In this document: one piece after another, positions 23,952-32,619 of the stretch
Layout of the letters: each line of letters begins with the position of its first letter
Numbering within the stretch: the first letter of the stretch is position 1
Assembly: GCA_016286445.1 (NCBI GenBank)
Contig: JAEESS010000010.1
Coordinates: 1 to 49,735, forward strand
DNA: 49,735 nucleotides
DNA from: Bacillota bacterium
GTDB lineage: Bacteria > Bacillota > Clostridia > Christensenellales > CAG-138
Direction: 5' to 3'
Made by a program: the position numbers and the translations under genes
Notes under the pieces: generated by a model
Seen by the model: only the letters and a program-made list of their open reading frames with translations
Told to the model about the DNA's origin: nothing
The model's database searches: none

Positions 23952-24997
23952 TTTTGGGAAATTACGCACATGGCGGCGACGTCTATAAAAACCGTGTCAC
24001 GCTCGATTTTTCGGCGAACGTGAATCCGTTCGGCACGCCCGGACCCGTCAAGGCGGCGATCCGCGCCGCGGCGGAGGACGCGGCACGCTATCCGGACCCG
24101 TACTGCCTGCAGCTTCGTGAAAAGCTTGCGGCGCTGCACGGCGTTTCACCCGAGACGATCCTCTGCGGCAACGGCGCGGCGGAGCTGATCTTTTCGTTTG
24201 CGCAGGCGCTCCGTCCGAACAGCGCGCTGCTGCCCGTTCCGTCGTTTGCGGAGTACGAGACCGCGCTTCGTTCCGTCGGCGTTGAACCGGCGTTTTACGC
24301 GCTTCTCAGGGAGAATGGCTTTGCGCTTACGGAGGACATTCTTGACGCGATCACGCCGGATACGGACGTTCTGATGCTCTGTTCGCCGAACAATCCGACC
24401 GGGCGAAGCATTGCGCCGGAGCTGCTATTGCGCATCGTCGACCGCTGCAGAGAGACCGGGACGTGGCTGCTTTCGGACGAGTGCTTTCAGGATCTGTGCG
24501 ACGAGGACAGGTCGTTTTCGCTGATCGGTTCTTTGAAGGACGGCGACCGCGTGCTGATCCTCAGAGCGTTCACCAAAACGTACGGCATGGCGGGCGTGCG
24601 GCTTGGGTATGCGGTCTCGCAAAACCGCGAACTGCTTATGAAAATGTCCGAGACCGTGCAGCCGTGGAACGTTTCGAACGCGGCGCAGAAGGCGGGACTT
24701 GCGGCTTTGGACTGTCCGGATTGGGCAAAGGACGCGCGGACGCTGTTCCGGGCGGAGAAGGCATTTTTGATGAAGGAGCTTTCCGCACGCGGCATTTCCG
24801 TGCTGTACGGGGACGCGAACTATCTGCTGCTGTCCGACGTGCCGGGACTGTATGAAAAGCTTCTTGAAAGGGGGATCCTCGTCCGCGACTGCGGAAACTA
24901 TCGCGGGCTGGGACCGGGCGACGTGCGGATCGCGGTGCGCACGCATGCGGAAAACGCCGCGCTGATCGCGGCGATCACGGAGGTGCTGCATGGCTAA
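23948..24997 (+). CDS. cobD: L-threonine-O-3-phosphate decarboxylase
   Basis: 349-residue PLP-dependent aminotransferase-fold enzyme (class I/II) of the CobD type. It makes (R)-1-amino-2-propanol phosphate for the nucleotide loop, the partner substrate of CbiB just upstream. The N-terminus has GNYAHGGDVYKNRVTLDFSA and NVNPFGTP, typical of CobD. The PLP lysine is Lys210 in AFTKTYGMAGVRLGY. Histidinol-phosphate aminotransferase is the close relative, but the N-terminal HGG motif and position beside cbiB favour CobD. The start is GTG, overlapping the cbiB stop. Confidence 0.93.
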   Translation: MILGNYAHGGDVYKNRVTLDFSANVNPFGTPGPVKAAIRAAAEDAARYPDPYCLQLREKLAALHGVSPETILCGNGAAELIFSFAQALRPNSALLPVPSFAEYETALRSVGVEPAFYALLRENGFALTEDILDAITPDTDVLMLCSPNNPTGRSIAPELLLRIVDRCRETGTWLLSDECFQDLCDEDRSFSLIGSLKDGDRVLILRAFTKTYGMAGVRLGYAVSQNRELLMKMSETVQPWNVSNAAQKAGLAALDCPDWAKDARTLFRAEKAFLMKELSARGISVLYGDANYLLLSDVPGLYEKLLERGILVRDCGNYRGLGPGDVRIAVRTHAENAALIAAITEVLHG

Positions 24998-26132
24998 AAC
25001 CGGCATTGAGGACCATTATATCGAGAAGGACGGCAAGCGTCTGCGCTTCGGCTATACGACCGGCGCCTGCGCCGCAGCGGCGGCAAAAGCGGCGGCGATC
25101 CTGCTTTTTTCCGGCACGGCGCCCATGACCGTTCCGCTGCATACGCCGAAGGGGATCGACCTTGATCTTCCGGTGCTGGAGCCGGTCAAGGGGGAAGGCT
25201 TTGCGTCCTGCGCGATCCGGAAGGATTCCGGCGACGATCCCGACGTTACGAACGGCGTGCTGGTCTATGCGCGCGTCGCATTTTCGGATAAACCGGGCAT
25301 TTCGATCGACGGGGGCTTAGGCGTCGGGCGGGTGACCAAGCCGGGGCTCAAGCAGGCGATCGGCGAGGCGGCGATCAATCCCGTCCCGCGTGAAATGATC
25401 CAAAACGCGGTCGAAACGATCGCGGAGGAATATGAAGCCGCGAGGGGGCTTTCGGTCGTGATCTCGATCCCCGAGGGCGTCGCGCTTGCGGAAAAGACGT
25501 TCAACCCGCGGCTCGGCATCGAGGGCGGGATCTCGATCCTCGGCACGAGCGGCATCGTTGAACCCATGAGCGAGGACGCGCTTGTCGACAGCATCGTGCT
25601 GGAGATCCGGCAAAGAAAAGCGCTCGGAGACAAGCGGTTGATCCTTACGCCCGGCAATTACGGCGCGGACTTTCTTGCCGAGCGGTACGGGATCCCGGAC
25701 GAACGGATCGTCAAATGCTCGAATTACATCGGCAAGGCGATCGAAGCGGCGATCGAAGCGGGCTTTTCGGAAGCGCTGCTCTGCGGGCACATCGGCAAGT
25801 TCGTGAAGCTCTCCGGCGGCATGATGAACACGCACTCGAAGGAGGGCGACTGCCGTGCGGAGCTGATGGCTTCCGCGGCGCTGCGCGCAGGCGCGGACGC
25901 GGACACGGCGCGCGCCCTGTTCGACTGCGTCACGACCGACGAGATGCTTCGCATCATAGAAGAAACAGGACTGCTTTCCGGTACGATGGACGCGCTGCGG
26001 GAACGCATTGCGTTTTCGCTGAACGCGAGGTTCAAGGGCGCGATCACATTCGGAGTGATCGTCTTCACCGGCAAAAACCGGGAGCTTATCAAGACCGAAA
26101 CGGCAAGCGCATGGACGGAGGAGGGCGTATGA
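24990..26132 (+). CDS. cbiD: Cobalt-precorrin-5B C1-methyltransferase
   Basis: 380-residue CbiD, which methylates C1 of cobalt-precorrin-5B in the anaerobic route. Typical motifs are LRFGYTTGACAAAAAKAA near the start, IRKDSGDDPDVTNG, the SIDGGLGVGRVTKPGL stretch, and GHIGKFVKLSGGMMNTHS near residue 265. The anaerobic pathway marker CbiD and the absence of CobG-type genes identify the early-cobalt-insertion route. It overlaps cobD by eight bases and cbiL by four. Confidence 0.96.
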   Translation: MAKTGIEDHYIEKDGKRLRFGYTTGACAAAAAKAAAILLFSGTAPMTVPLHTPKGIDLDLPVLEPVKGEGFASCAIRKDSGDDPDVTNGVLVYARVAFSDKPGISIDGGLGVGRVTKPGLKQAIGEAAINPVPREMIQNAVETIAEEYEAARGLSVVISIPEGVALAEKTFNPRLGIEGGISILGTSGIVEPMSEDALVDSIVLEIRQRKALGDKRLILTPGNYGADFLAERYGIPDERIVKCSNYIGKAIEAAIEAGFSEALLCGHIGKFVKLSGGMMNTHSKEGDCRAELMASAALRAGADADTARALFDCVTTDEMLRIIEETGLLSGTMDALRERIAFSLNARFKGAITFGVIVFTGKNRELIKTETASAWTEEGV

Positions 26133-26809
26133 ACGGCATTCTGTACGGCGTCGGCGTCGGACCCGGCGATCCGGAGCTTTTGACATGCAAGGCGGCGCGG
26201 CTCATCGGGGAATGCGACGTGCTTGCGATCCCGCATCGGGATCCCGAAAAATGCTTTGCGTACAGGATCGCACGCGGCGCGGTTCCGGAGGCAAAGGACA
26301 AGCCGCTTCTTTGCATCGACATGCCGATGACGCACGATCAAGCGGTTCGCGAGGCGGCGTATGAAGCGGGCGCGGAACGGATCGCGGCGGCGCTCGCGAC
26401 CGGCGAGACCGTCGTATTCCTCACGCTCGGCGATCCTTCGGTCTATTCAACGTTCGCCTATCTTGCGGCGAAGGTCTCAGCGAAGGGATACGACGTCAAG
26501 TGGGTCCCCGGCGTGACCTCGTTTTGCGCGGGGGCGGCGGCTTTGGGAGAGCCGCTTTGTCTCGACCGCGATGAACTGCACATCCTGCCGGGCAGCGCAA
26601 ACGCCGCGGAAGCGCTGAAATATCCCGGCACCAAGGTTTTTATGAAGGGCGAGCTCGGTCCGCTTCTCGACGCGATCGAACAGAGCGGCAGGGAAGCGTG
26701 CGCGGTCGAAAACTGCGGCACGGAGGACGAGCGCGTGTACCCGACGCGTTCGGATATTCCGAGGGACGCGGGGTATTATCTGGTAACCGTCGTAAAGGAG
26801 GAAGTATGA
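26129..26809 (+). CDS. cbiL: Cobalt-precorrin-2 C20-methyltransferase
   Basis: 226-residue tetrapyrrole methylase (SAM-dependent) that methylates C20 of cobalt-factor II/precorrin-2. It starts MNGILYGVGVGPGDPELLT, with the GVGPGDPEL motif characteristic of CbiL/CobI, followed by LGDPSVYSTFAYL and the PGVTSFCAGAAALG motif. The frame is open farther upstream but that part only shadows cbiD in another frame. The ATG at 26129 overlaps the cbiD stop. Length is normal for the family. Confidence 0.94.
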   Translation: MNGILYGVGVGPGDPELLTCKAARLIGECDVLAIPHRDPEKCFAYRIARGAVPEAKDKPLLCIDMPMTHDQAVREAAYEAGAERIAAALATGETVVFLTLGDPSVYSTFAYLAAKVSAKGYDVKWVPGVTSFCAGAAALGEPLCLDRDELHILPGSANAAEALKYPGTKVFMKGELGPLLDAIEQSGREACAVENCGTEDERVYPTRSDIPRDAGYYLVTVVKEEV

Positions 26810-27564
26810 TCCGTTTTGTAGGCGCAGGCTGCGGCGCAGCCGATCTTATCACCGTACGGGGACAGCGGCTTTTGCAGGAAGCCGACGTCATCATCTATGC
26901 GGGGTCCTTGGTGAACCCCGCGCTGCTCGAAGTCAAAAAAGACGGCTGCAGGGTATATAACAGCGCGGAGATGACGCTTGAGGAGGTGCTCTCCGTGATG
27001 TACGACGCGGAGGCGCAGGGGCTCATGACCGTGCGGTTGCACACCGGCGATCCTTGCCTTTTCGGGGCGATCCGCGAGCAGATGGATGCGCTTGATGAGA
27101 AGGGCATTGCATACGATTACACGCCGGGCGTCAGCTCGTTCTGCGGCGCGGCGGCGGCGCTCAATATGGAATACACGCTCCCCGGCGTCTCGCAGAGCGT
27201 CGTCATCACGCGCATGGCGGGCAGAACACCGGTCCCGGAGCGCGAGAGCGTTCGCGCGTTCGCGCAGCATCGGGCGACGATGGTGCTGTTCCTAAGCACC
27301 GGACTTTTGGAAAAAACGCAGGAGGAGCTGATCGCGGGCGGATATCCGTCCGATACGCCCGCGGCGATCGTCTATAAGGCGAGCTGGCCGGACGAGCGCA
27401 CGTTCCTCTGCACGATCGGTACACTTGCCGCCTGCGCAAAGGAGAACGGCGTGAAAAAAACCGCGCTGATCATCGTGGGCGATACGGTAAGGCAGAGCGG
27501 CTATGCACGCTCGGAGCTCTACAACCCGACGTTTGCGACGGAGTTCCGTCCCGCGAAGGAGTAA
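26806..27564 (+). CDS. cbiF: Cobalt-precorrin-4 C11-methyltransferase
   Basis: 252-residue SAM-dependent tetrapyrrole methylase, CbiF/CobM type, acting at C11. Recognisable stretches are FVGAGCGAADLITVRGQRLL, DVIIYAGSLVNPALL, LHTGDPCLFGAIREQMD, PGVSSFCGAAAALN and the C-terminal SELYNPTFATEFRPA. The ATG at 26806 overlaps the cbiL stop and is preceded by AAAGGAGG, which sets the start. Upstream open sequence in this frame belongs to the cbiL region. cbiG follows after three bases. Confidence 0.95.
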   Translation: MIRFVGAGCGAADLITVRGQRLLQEADVIIYAGSLVNPALLEVKKDGCRVYNSAEMTLEEVLSVMYDAEAQGLMTVRLHTGDPCLFGAIREQMDALDEKGIAYDYTPGVSSFCGAAAALNMEYTLPGVSQSVVITRMAGRTPVPERESVRAFAQHRATMVLFLSTGLLEKTQEELIAGGYPSDTPAAIVYKASWPDERTFLCTIGTLAACAKENGVKKTALIIVGDTVRQSGYARSELYNPTFATEFRPAKE

Positions 27565-27567
27565 CGC

Positions 27568-28596
27568 ATGGAGGTTCGGATCGTTTCCTATACCGCGCGC
27601 GGACGCGATACGGCGGAGCGCGTCAGGGACGCGCTGCAAAACGCGGGGCACGTCTGCCGGACGTTTGCACTGGAAAAATTCTGCAGGCACGGCGATGAGC
27701 CGCTGACCGGGTCCGCATCGGATTGGGCGGGGGACGGCTTTCAAAACGCCGACGCGCTGGTTTTCGTTTGCGCCGCAGGCATTGCGGTCCGTGCGATCGC
27801 GCCGTGGGTGAAGAGCAAGACGACCGATCCCGCGGTGCTCGTGCTCGACGAAAAGGCGACGTTCGTGATCCCGCTGCTCTCCGGGCATATCGGCGGTGCG
27901 AACGCGCTTGCGCAAACGCTTTCCGAAGCGATCGGGGCAACGCCGGTCATTACGACGGCGACCGATCTTTCGGGGCTTTTTGCCGTCGATGTGTTTGCGA
28001 AGAGGAATCGGCTGAAGATCACGGACATGGGGCTTGCAAAGGAGATCTCCGCGGCGATCCTTGCGGGCGAACCGATCGGCTTTTCATCCGATCTTCCCGT
28101 GACCGGCGCGCTACCGAAGGGACTGACAGCGGGGGATGCGCAGATCGGCGTGCAGATCGGCGTCTCCGGAAAAATGCCGTATCCGAAAACGCTTCGGCTG
28201 ATCCCGCAGCGTTACGCGATCGGCGCCGGCCTTAGACGCGGCAAGGATCCGAACGCGCTCGACGCGTTTTTGCTGCGCGAGCTTGATCGCGCAGGCGTTT
28301 CGCCGGACGAGGTCCTGTGCCTTGCGAGCATCGATCTCAAGAAGGATGAACCGGGACTTCTGGCGTTTTCTGAAGCGCACGGGCTTCCGTTTCTGACATT
28401 TACCGCGGATGAGCTGAATGCGGTGCCCGGCGATTTTTCCTGCTCGGCGTTTGTGAAGGAAACGACGGGCGTTGACTGCGTATCGGAGCGCGCGGCGGTC
28501 AAAGCCGCGCAAGGCGAACTGGTCGTACATAAGGTCGCGGAGGACGGCATGACCTTCGCGCTGGCTGCAATAAAGGAGGGGATCTCGTTTGAATAA
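27568..28596 (+). CDS. cbiG: Cobalt-precorrin-5A hydrolase
   Basis: 342-residue CbiG, which opens the delta-lactone of cobalt-precorrin-5A and releases acetaldehyde. The N-terminal domain contains FVCAAGIAVRAIAPWVKSK and PLLSGHIGGANALAQTLS. The C-terminal domain (from about residue 210) contains RYAIGAGLRRGKDP and LASIDLKKDEPGLL. Length is normal. AAGGAG overlaps the preceding stop and serves as ribosome binding site. The 3' end overlaps cbiH by eight bases. Confidence 0.95.
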   Translation: MEVRIVSYTARGRDTAERVRDALQNAGHVCRTFALEKFCRHGDEPLTGSASDWAGDGFQNADALVFVCAAGIAVRAIAPWVKSKTTDPAVLVLDEKATFVIPLLSGHIGGANALAQTLSEAIGATPVITTATDLSGLFAVDVFAKRNRLKITDMGLAKEISAAILAGEPIGFSSDLPVTGALPKGLTAGDAQIGVQIGVSGKMPYPKTLRLIPQRYAIGAGLRRGKDPNALDAFLLRELDRAGVSPDEVLCLASIDLKKDEPGLLAFSEAHGLPFLTFTADELNAVPGDFSCSAFVKETTGVDCVSERAAVKAAQGELVVHKVAEDGMTFALAAIKEGISFE

Positions 28597-29320
28597 GCTG
28601 TATGCGGTGGGATTGGGTCCCGGCGGCGCGGACGGCATGACGCTCCGCGCAAGGGATGCGCTGGAAAAAAGCGACGTGATCGTGGGCTACACGGTCTATA
28701 TCGATTTGATCCGCGAGCAGTTTCCGGACAAGGAATACCGCTCAACACCGATGCGGAAGGAGGTCGACCGCGTGCGCCTCGCGCTTTCGATCGCTTCGGA
28801 GGGAAAGACCGTCGCCATGGTCTGCTCCGGCGACGCAGGCGTGTACGGCATGAGCGGGCTTTGCGAGGAGCTTCTTTCCGAATATCCGGGCGTGACGTTT
28901 GAGACGGTCCCCGGCGTGTCCGCGGTGCTTTCCGGCGCTGCGATCTTAGGCGCGCCGCTGATGCACGACTTTGCGGTGATCAGTCTTTCCGATCTTCTGA
29001 CCCCGTGGGAAAAGATCGAAAAGCGGCTCCTTATGGCGGCGGAAGCGGACTTTGTGATCTGCCTGTACAATCCTTCGAGCCATAAGCGGCACGACTACCT
29101 GCAGCGCGCATGCGAGCTGGTGCTGCGGCATCAGTCCCCCGAAACCGTCTGCGGCGTTGCAAGGAACATCGGAAGAGAGGGCGAGTCAACGCAGGTCCTG
29201 ACGCTCAGGGAACTGCGGGATACGGAGGTCGACATGTTTTCGACCGTGTTCATCGGCAATTCCCAGACGAAGGTTTTGAATGGCAGAATGGTCACGCCGA
29301 GAGGATATCTGTATGAATAG
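28589..29320 (+). CDS. cbiH: Cobalt-precorrin-3B C17-methyltransferase
   Basis: 243-residue SAM-dependent methylase of CbiH/CobJ type, responsible for C17 methylation and ring contraction. It starts at a TTG (28589) giving MNKLYAVGLGPGGADGMTLR, preceded by AGGAGGGG; no ATG fits. Motifs: VIVGYTVYIDLI, CSGDAGVYGMSGL, PGVSAVLSGAAILGAPL, LYNPSSHKRHDYL and the final FIGNSQTKVLNGRMVTPRGY. All are family-typical. It overlaps cbiG and cbiJET by eight bases each. Confidence 0.95.
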   Translation: MNKLYAVGLGPGGADGMTLRARDALEKSDVIVGYTVYIDLIREQFPDKEYRSTPMRKEVDRVRLALSIASEGKTVAMVCSGDAGVYGMSGLCEELLSEYPGVTFETVPGVSAVLSGAAILGAPLMHDFAVISLSDLLTPWEKIEKRLLMAAEADFVICLYNPSSHKRHDYLQRACELVLRHQSPETVCGVARNIGREGESTQVLTLRELRDTEVDMFSTVFIGNSQTKVLNGRMVTPRGYLYE

Positions 29321-31277
29321 CATTCTTTTGTTCGCGGGTACGACCGAGGGACGCGAGATCGCGGAAGCTCTGACCGGCGCGCCGGTCTCGGTCACGGTCA
29401 GCGTCGCCACGGAGTACGGCGAAACGCTGATCGCGCCTGCCGAAAACATCACGGTGCTCCACGGCAGAAAAAACGCGGAGGAGATCGAAGCGCTGCTCAA
29501 AGAAACGCGGGCGGAGCTTTTGATCGACGCTACGCATCCGTATGCGCAGGAAGTCACAAAGACGCTCAGGACCGTCGCCGAACGGACCGGAACGGAGTAT
29601 CTTCGCGTACTGCGCGGAAGGGAGACCGCCGAGGGCTGTGTGTTCGTTGCGGACACGGACGCGGCGGTGGAATATCTGAATCATACGCAGGGCAATGTGC
29701 TGCTGACCGTCGGCAGCAAGGAGCTTGCCCGCTACACGGAAGTCAAAGATTTTGAAACGCGGCTCTTTGCCCGCATCCTGCCGGTAAAGGAATCGGCGGA
29801 CGCGGCGTTTCGGCTCGGCTTTTCCGGAAAGAATCTCATCTGCATGCAGGGACCGTTTTCCGAAGAACTGAACGCGGCGATGCTGCGCGCGGTCGACGCC
29901 AAGTACCTTGTCACGAAGGACACCGGCGCGTCCGGCGGCTTTGCGGAAAAGATCCGGGCGGCGAAGACGCTGGGCGTCACGCCGATCGTTATCCGCCGCC
30001 CTGAAGAGGAGGGCATCTCCGAAGCGGACTGCCTGCGCCTTCTTTCCGAACGGTTTGGAATAAAGCCGAAACAGCAGGTCACGATCCTCGGCGTCGGCAC
30101 GGGAAGCGAAGGCATGCTGACCGAAGCGGCGCGGACGGCGATCCGGAACGCCGATCTTCTGATCGGGGCAAAACGCGTGACCGACGCGCTTGCGGCGTAC
30201 GGCAAACCTGCCGTAAACGCGATCGCATCCGCCGAGATCGAACGCGTCATCCGCAACAGCACGGCGAAACGCATCGTCGTCGCCATGTCCGGCGACACCG
30301 GCTTTTTCAGCGGCGCAAAACCGCTTCTGGAACGGATCGGCGATCTTGCGCCCGAAATCATTCCAGGCGTTTCGTCGGTCGTGTATCTTGCGGCAAAGTG
30401 CCGCACGTCGTGGGACGACGCGGCGCTTGCGTCTGCGCACGGCAGGGAAGCGAACGTCACCGCGCTCGTAAAGCGCAATCCGAAGCTGTTTCTGCTGACC
30501 GGCGGCAGGCTCGACGCCGCCGCGATCCTTGCCATATTGACGGAATACGGGCTTGCGGACGTCAGAGTGACCGTCGGCGAGAACCTGTCCTATGAAACCG
30601 AACGTATCACGACCGGCACGGCGGCGGAGCTTGCGGAACACACGTTCGATCCGCTTGCGGTGCTGCTGATCGAAAACCCGCGGGCGGAAAAGCGCGCCGT
30701 CCACGGAAGAAGCGACGGGGACTTTCTGCGCACCGAGGTGCCGATGACCAAATCCGAGGTCCGCGCGGTCACGCTTTCGAAGCTTGGGCTGAAGCGAGAC
30801 GCGATTTGCTGGGACGTCGGCGCGGGCACCGGCTCGGTGTCGATCGAGATGGCGGAGGCGGCGGAGAAAGGGATCGTGTACGCCGTCGAGCGGAACACGG
30901 ACGCCTGCGCGCTGATCGAACGAAACAAGCGGCATCTCGGCGTCATGAACGTCACGGTCGTCGAAGGCTCGGCGCCGGAAGCGCTTTCCGACCTTCCCGC
31001 ACCGACGCATGTCTTTATCGGCGGCAGCGGCGGAAATCTCAAAGAGATCATCGAAGCCGCACTTCTGAAGAATCCGCGCGCGCGCATCGTTTTGAACACG
31101 GTGACCGCGGAGACCTTTGCGGAGGCGACGGCGGCGATCAAGGCGCTGCGTCTGAAAAACGAGGAGATCGTCGAACTGAACGTGTCGCGCGGCAGAAAGG
31201 TCGGCGCGTATCACCTGATGACCGCGCTGAATCCGGTCTATATCATTTCGTGCGAAGGGGGCGGGGAGGATGCATAG
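29313..31277 (+). CDS. cbiJET: Fused precorrin-6A reductase / C5,C15-methyltransferase-decarboxylase (CbiJ-CbiE-CbiT)
   Basis: 654-residue three-domain protein. Residues 1-248 are CbiJ, reducing cobalt-precorrin-6A (ILLFAGTTEGREIAEAL, DATHPYAQEVTKTL, VTKDTGASGGFAEKI). Residues about 252-450 are the CbiE methylase for C5 (VTILGVGTGSEGMLTEAA, MSGDTGFFSGAKPLLE, PGVSSVVYLAAK). Residues about 465-654 are CbiT, the C15 methylase and decarboxylase (FLRTEVPMTKSEVRA, CWDVGAGTGSVSIEMAE). CbiE-CbiT fusions (CobL-like) are common, but adding CbiJ at the N-terminus is less usual. The three steps are not all consecutive with the operon order but act on neighbouring intermediates (6A, 6B, 7). The start at ATG 29313 overlaps cbiH; the open frame upstream of it is cbiH shadow. 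Confidence 0.93.
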   Translation: MNSILLFAGTTEGREIAEALTGAPVSVTVSVATEYGETLIAPAENITVLHGRKNAEEIEALLKETRAELLIDATHPYAQEVTKTLRTVAERTGTEYLRVLRGRETAEGCVFVADTDAAVEYLNHTQGNVLLTVGSKELARYTEVKDFETRLFARILPVKESADAAFRLGFSGKNLICMQGPFSEELNAAMLRAVDAKYLVTKDTGASGGFAEKIRAAKTLGVTPIVIRRPEEEGISEADCLRLLSERFGIKPKQQVTILGVGTGSEGMLTEAARTAIRNADLLIGAKRVTDALAAYGKPAVNAIASAEIERVIRNSTAKRIVVAMSGDTGFFSGAKPLLERIGDLAPEIIPGVSSVVYLAAKCRTSWDDAALASAHGREANVTALVKRNPKLFLLTGGRLDAAAILAILTEYGLADVRVTVGENLSYETERITTGTAAELAEHTFDPLAVLLIENPRAEKRAVHGRSDGDFLRTEVPMTKSEVRAVTLSKLGLKRDAICWDVGAGTGSVSIEMAEAAEKGIVYAVERNTDACALIERNKRHLGVMNVTVVEGSAPEALSDLPAPTHVFIGGSGGNLKEIIEAALLKNPRARIVLNTVTAETFAEATAAIKALRLKNEEIVELNVSRGRKVGAYHLMTALNPVYIISCEGGGEDA

Positions 31278-32619
31278 CCCGCGCGTGCTGTTCGCCGCGC
31301 CTTCCTCCGGCAGCGGCAAGACCACGATCGTCTGCGGCGTGCTGCGCGCGCTCAAAAACCGCGGCAGGAACGTTTCCGCGTTCAAGTGCGGACCGGATTA
31401 CATCGATCCGCTGTTCCACGAGCGCGTCGTCGGCGTAAAGTCCGGCACGCTGGATCTGTTCTTCTCCGACAAAGATACGCTCAGGCGCCTGTTCGCGCAA
31501 AACGCAGCAGATGCGGACTGCGCGGTGATCGAGGGTGTGATGGGCTACTACGACGGTTTGTCCGCCGCAAGCGACGAGGCGAGCACCTATGCCGTCGCAA
31601 AGACGCTTTCCGCGCCGGTCGTGCTGATCATAGACAGCCGCGGGCAAAGCCTTTCCGCACTTGCGACGCTCAAAGGCTTTCTGGATTTCCGTCCGGACAG
31701 TCAGATCAGAGGCGTTATCTTCAACCGCATGAGCGAGCATGTATACCGCACGCTGAAGCCGGAAGCCGAAGCGCTGGGCGTCGTGCCGGTAGGATTTGTG
31801 CCGAAGTCCGACGCGCTGATGCTTGAAAGCAGGCATCTGGGACTTGTCATGCCGGATGAGGTCAAAAACCTTTCCGAAAAGCTCGACGCGCTGGCTGCGC
31901 TTCTTGAGAAAACGCTCGATTTCGATGCGCTGGAACGCATCATGCGATCCGCGCCGGATCTCGATGTGCAGGAAGCGCCACAAGCGCCCGACATGCCGAA
32001 AACCGTGATCGCCGCGGCAAGGGACGAGGCGTTCTGCTTCCTCTATCGCGACAACCTTGCGCTTTTACGGCGGTATAATGCAGAGATCCGGTTTTTCTCG
32101 CCGCTTTCCGATCCGGCGCTTCCCGCGGGGACGCAGGGGCTTTTGCTTCCCGGCGGATATCCGGAGCTTTACGCAAAGCGGCTGTCCGAAAACACCGCGA
32201 TGCGGACGGCGATCCGGGAAGCGATCGAAAACGGTATGCCGTGCCTTGCCGAGTGCGGCGGGTTTCTGTATCTTCACGATACCCTGTCCGACATGGACGG
32301 CACCGCGTACCCGATGTGCGGCGTGATCCATACGGACGCATACCGTACGCAGAAGCTCGGCAGATTCGGTTATATCACGCTCTCAGCAAAGGACGATTCG
32401 GCGTTCTTCCGGGCGGGTGAAGCGATCCGCGCGCACGAGTTTCACTACTTTGAGAGCGGCGATCCCGGCGCGGCGTTTGCCGCCGTCAAGCCGAACGGAC
32501 GCGAATGGACGTGCATACACGCGCAGAAAAACCTGCTGGCGGGCTTTCCGCATCTCTTCTATGAATCGAACCCGAAGCCGATCGAGCGCTTTTTGCGGCT
32601 TGCGGCGAAGGAGGTATAA
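31270..32619 (+). CDS. cbiA: Cobyrinate a,c-diamide synthase
   Basis: 449-residue glutamine-dependent amidase that amidates the a and c side chains of cobyrinate. The N-terminal ATP domain has the P-loop APSSGSGKTTIVCG (residues about 9-22) and KCGPDYIDPLFH; VIEGVMGYYDG follows. The C-terminal class I amidotransferase domain has LLLPGGYPELYA and the nucleophile Cys in CLAECGGFLYL. These signatures separate it from CbiP. It overlaps the end of cbiJET by eight bases and directly abuts cbiP. Confidence 0.95.
   Translation: MHSPRVLFAAPSSGSGKTTIVCGVLRALKNRGRNVSAFKCGPDYIDPLFHERVVGVKSGTLDLFFSDKDTLRRLFAQNAADADCAVIEGVMGYYDGLSAASDEASTYAVAKTLSAPVVLIIDSRGQSLSALATLKGFLDFRPDSQIRGVIFNRMSEHVYRTLKPEAEALGVVPVGFVPKSDALMLESRHLGLVMPDEVKNLSEKLDALAALLEKTLDFDALERIMRSAPDLDVQEAPQAPDMPKTVIAAARDEAFCFLYRDNLALLRRYNAEIRFFSPLSDPALPAGTQGLLLPGGYPELYAKRLSENTAMRTAIREAIENGMPCLAECGGFLYLHDTLSDMDGTAYPMCGVIHTDAYRTQKLGRFGYITLSAKDDSAFFRAGEAIRAHEFHYFESGDPGAAFAAVKPNGREWTCIHAQKNLLAGFPHLFYESNPKPIERFLRLAAKEV

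Noticed and set aside
29292-31385. Antisense frame of about 697 codons opposite cbiJET and the start of cbiA
   Set aside because: Shadow frame; the plus strand has overlapping, recognisable cobalamin genes throughout.
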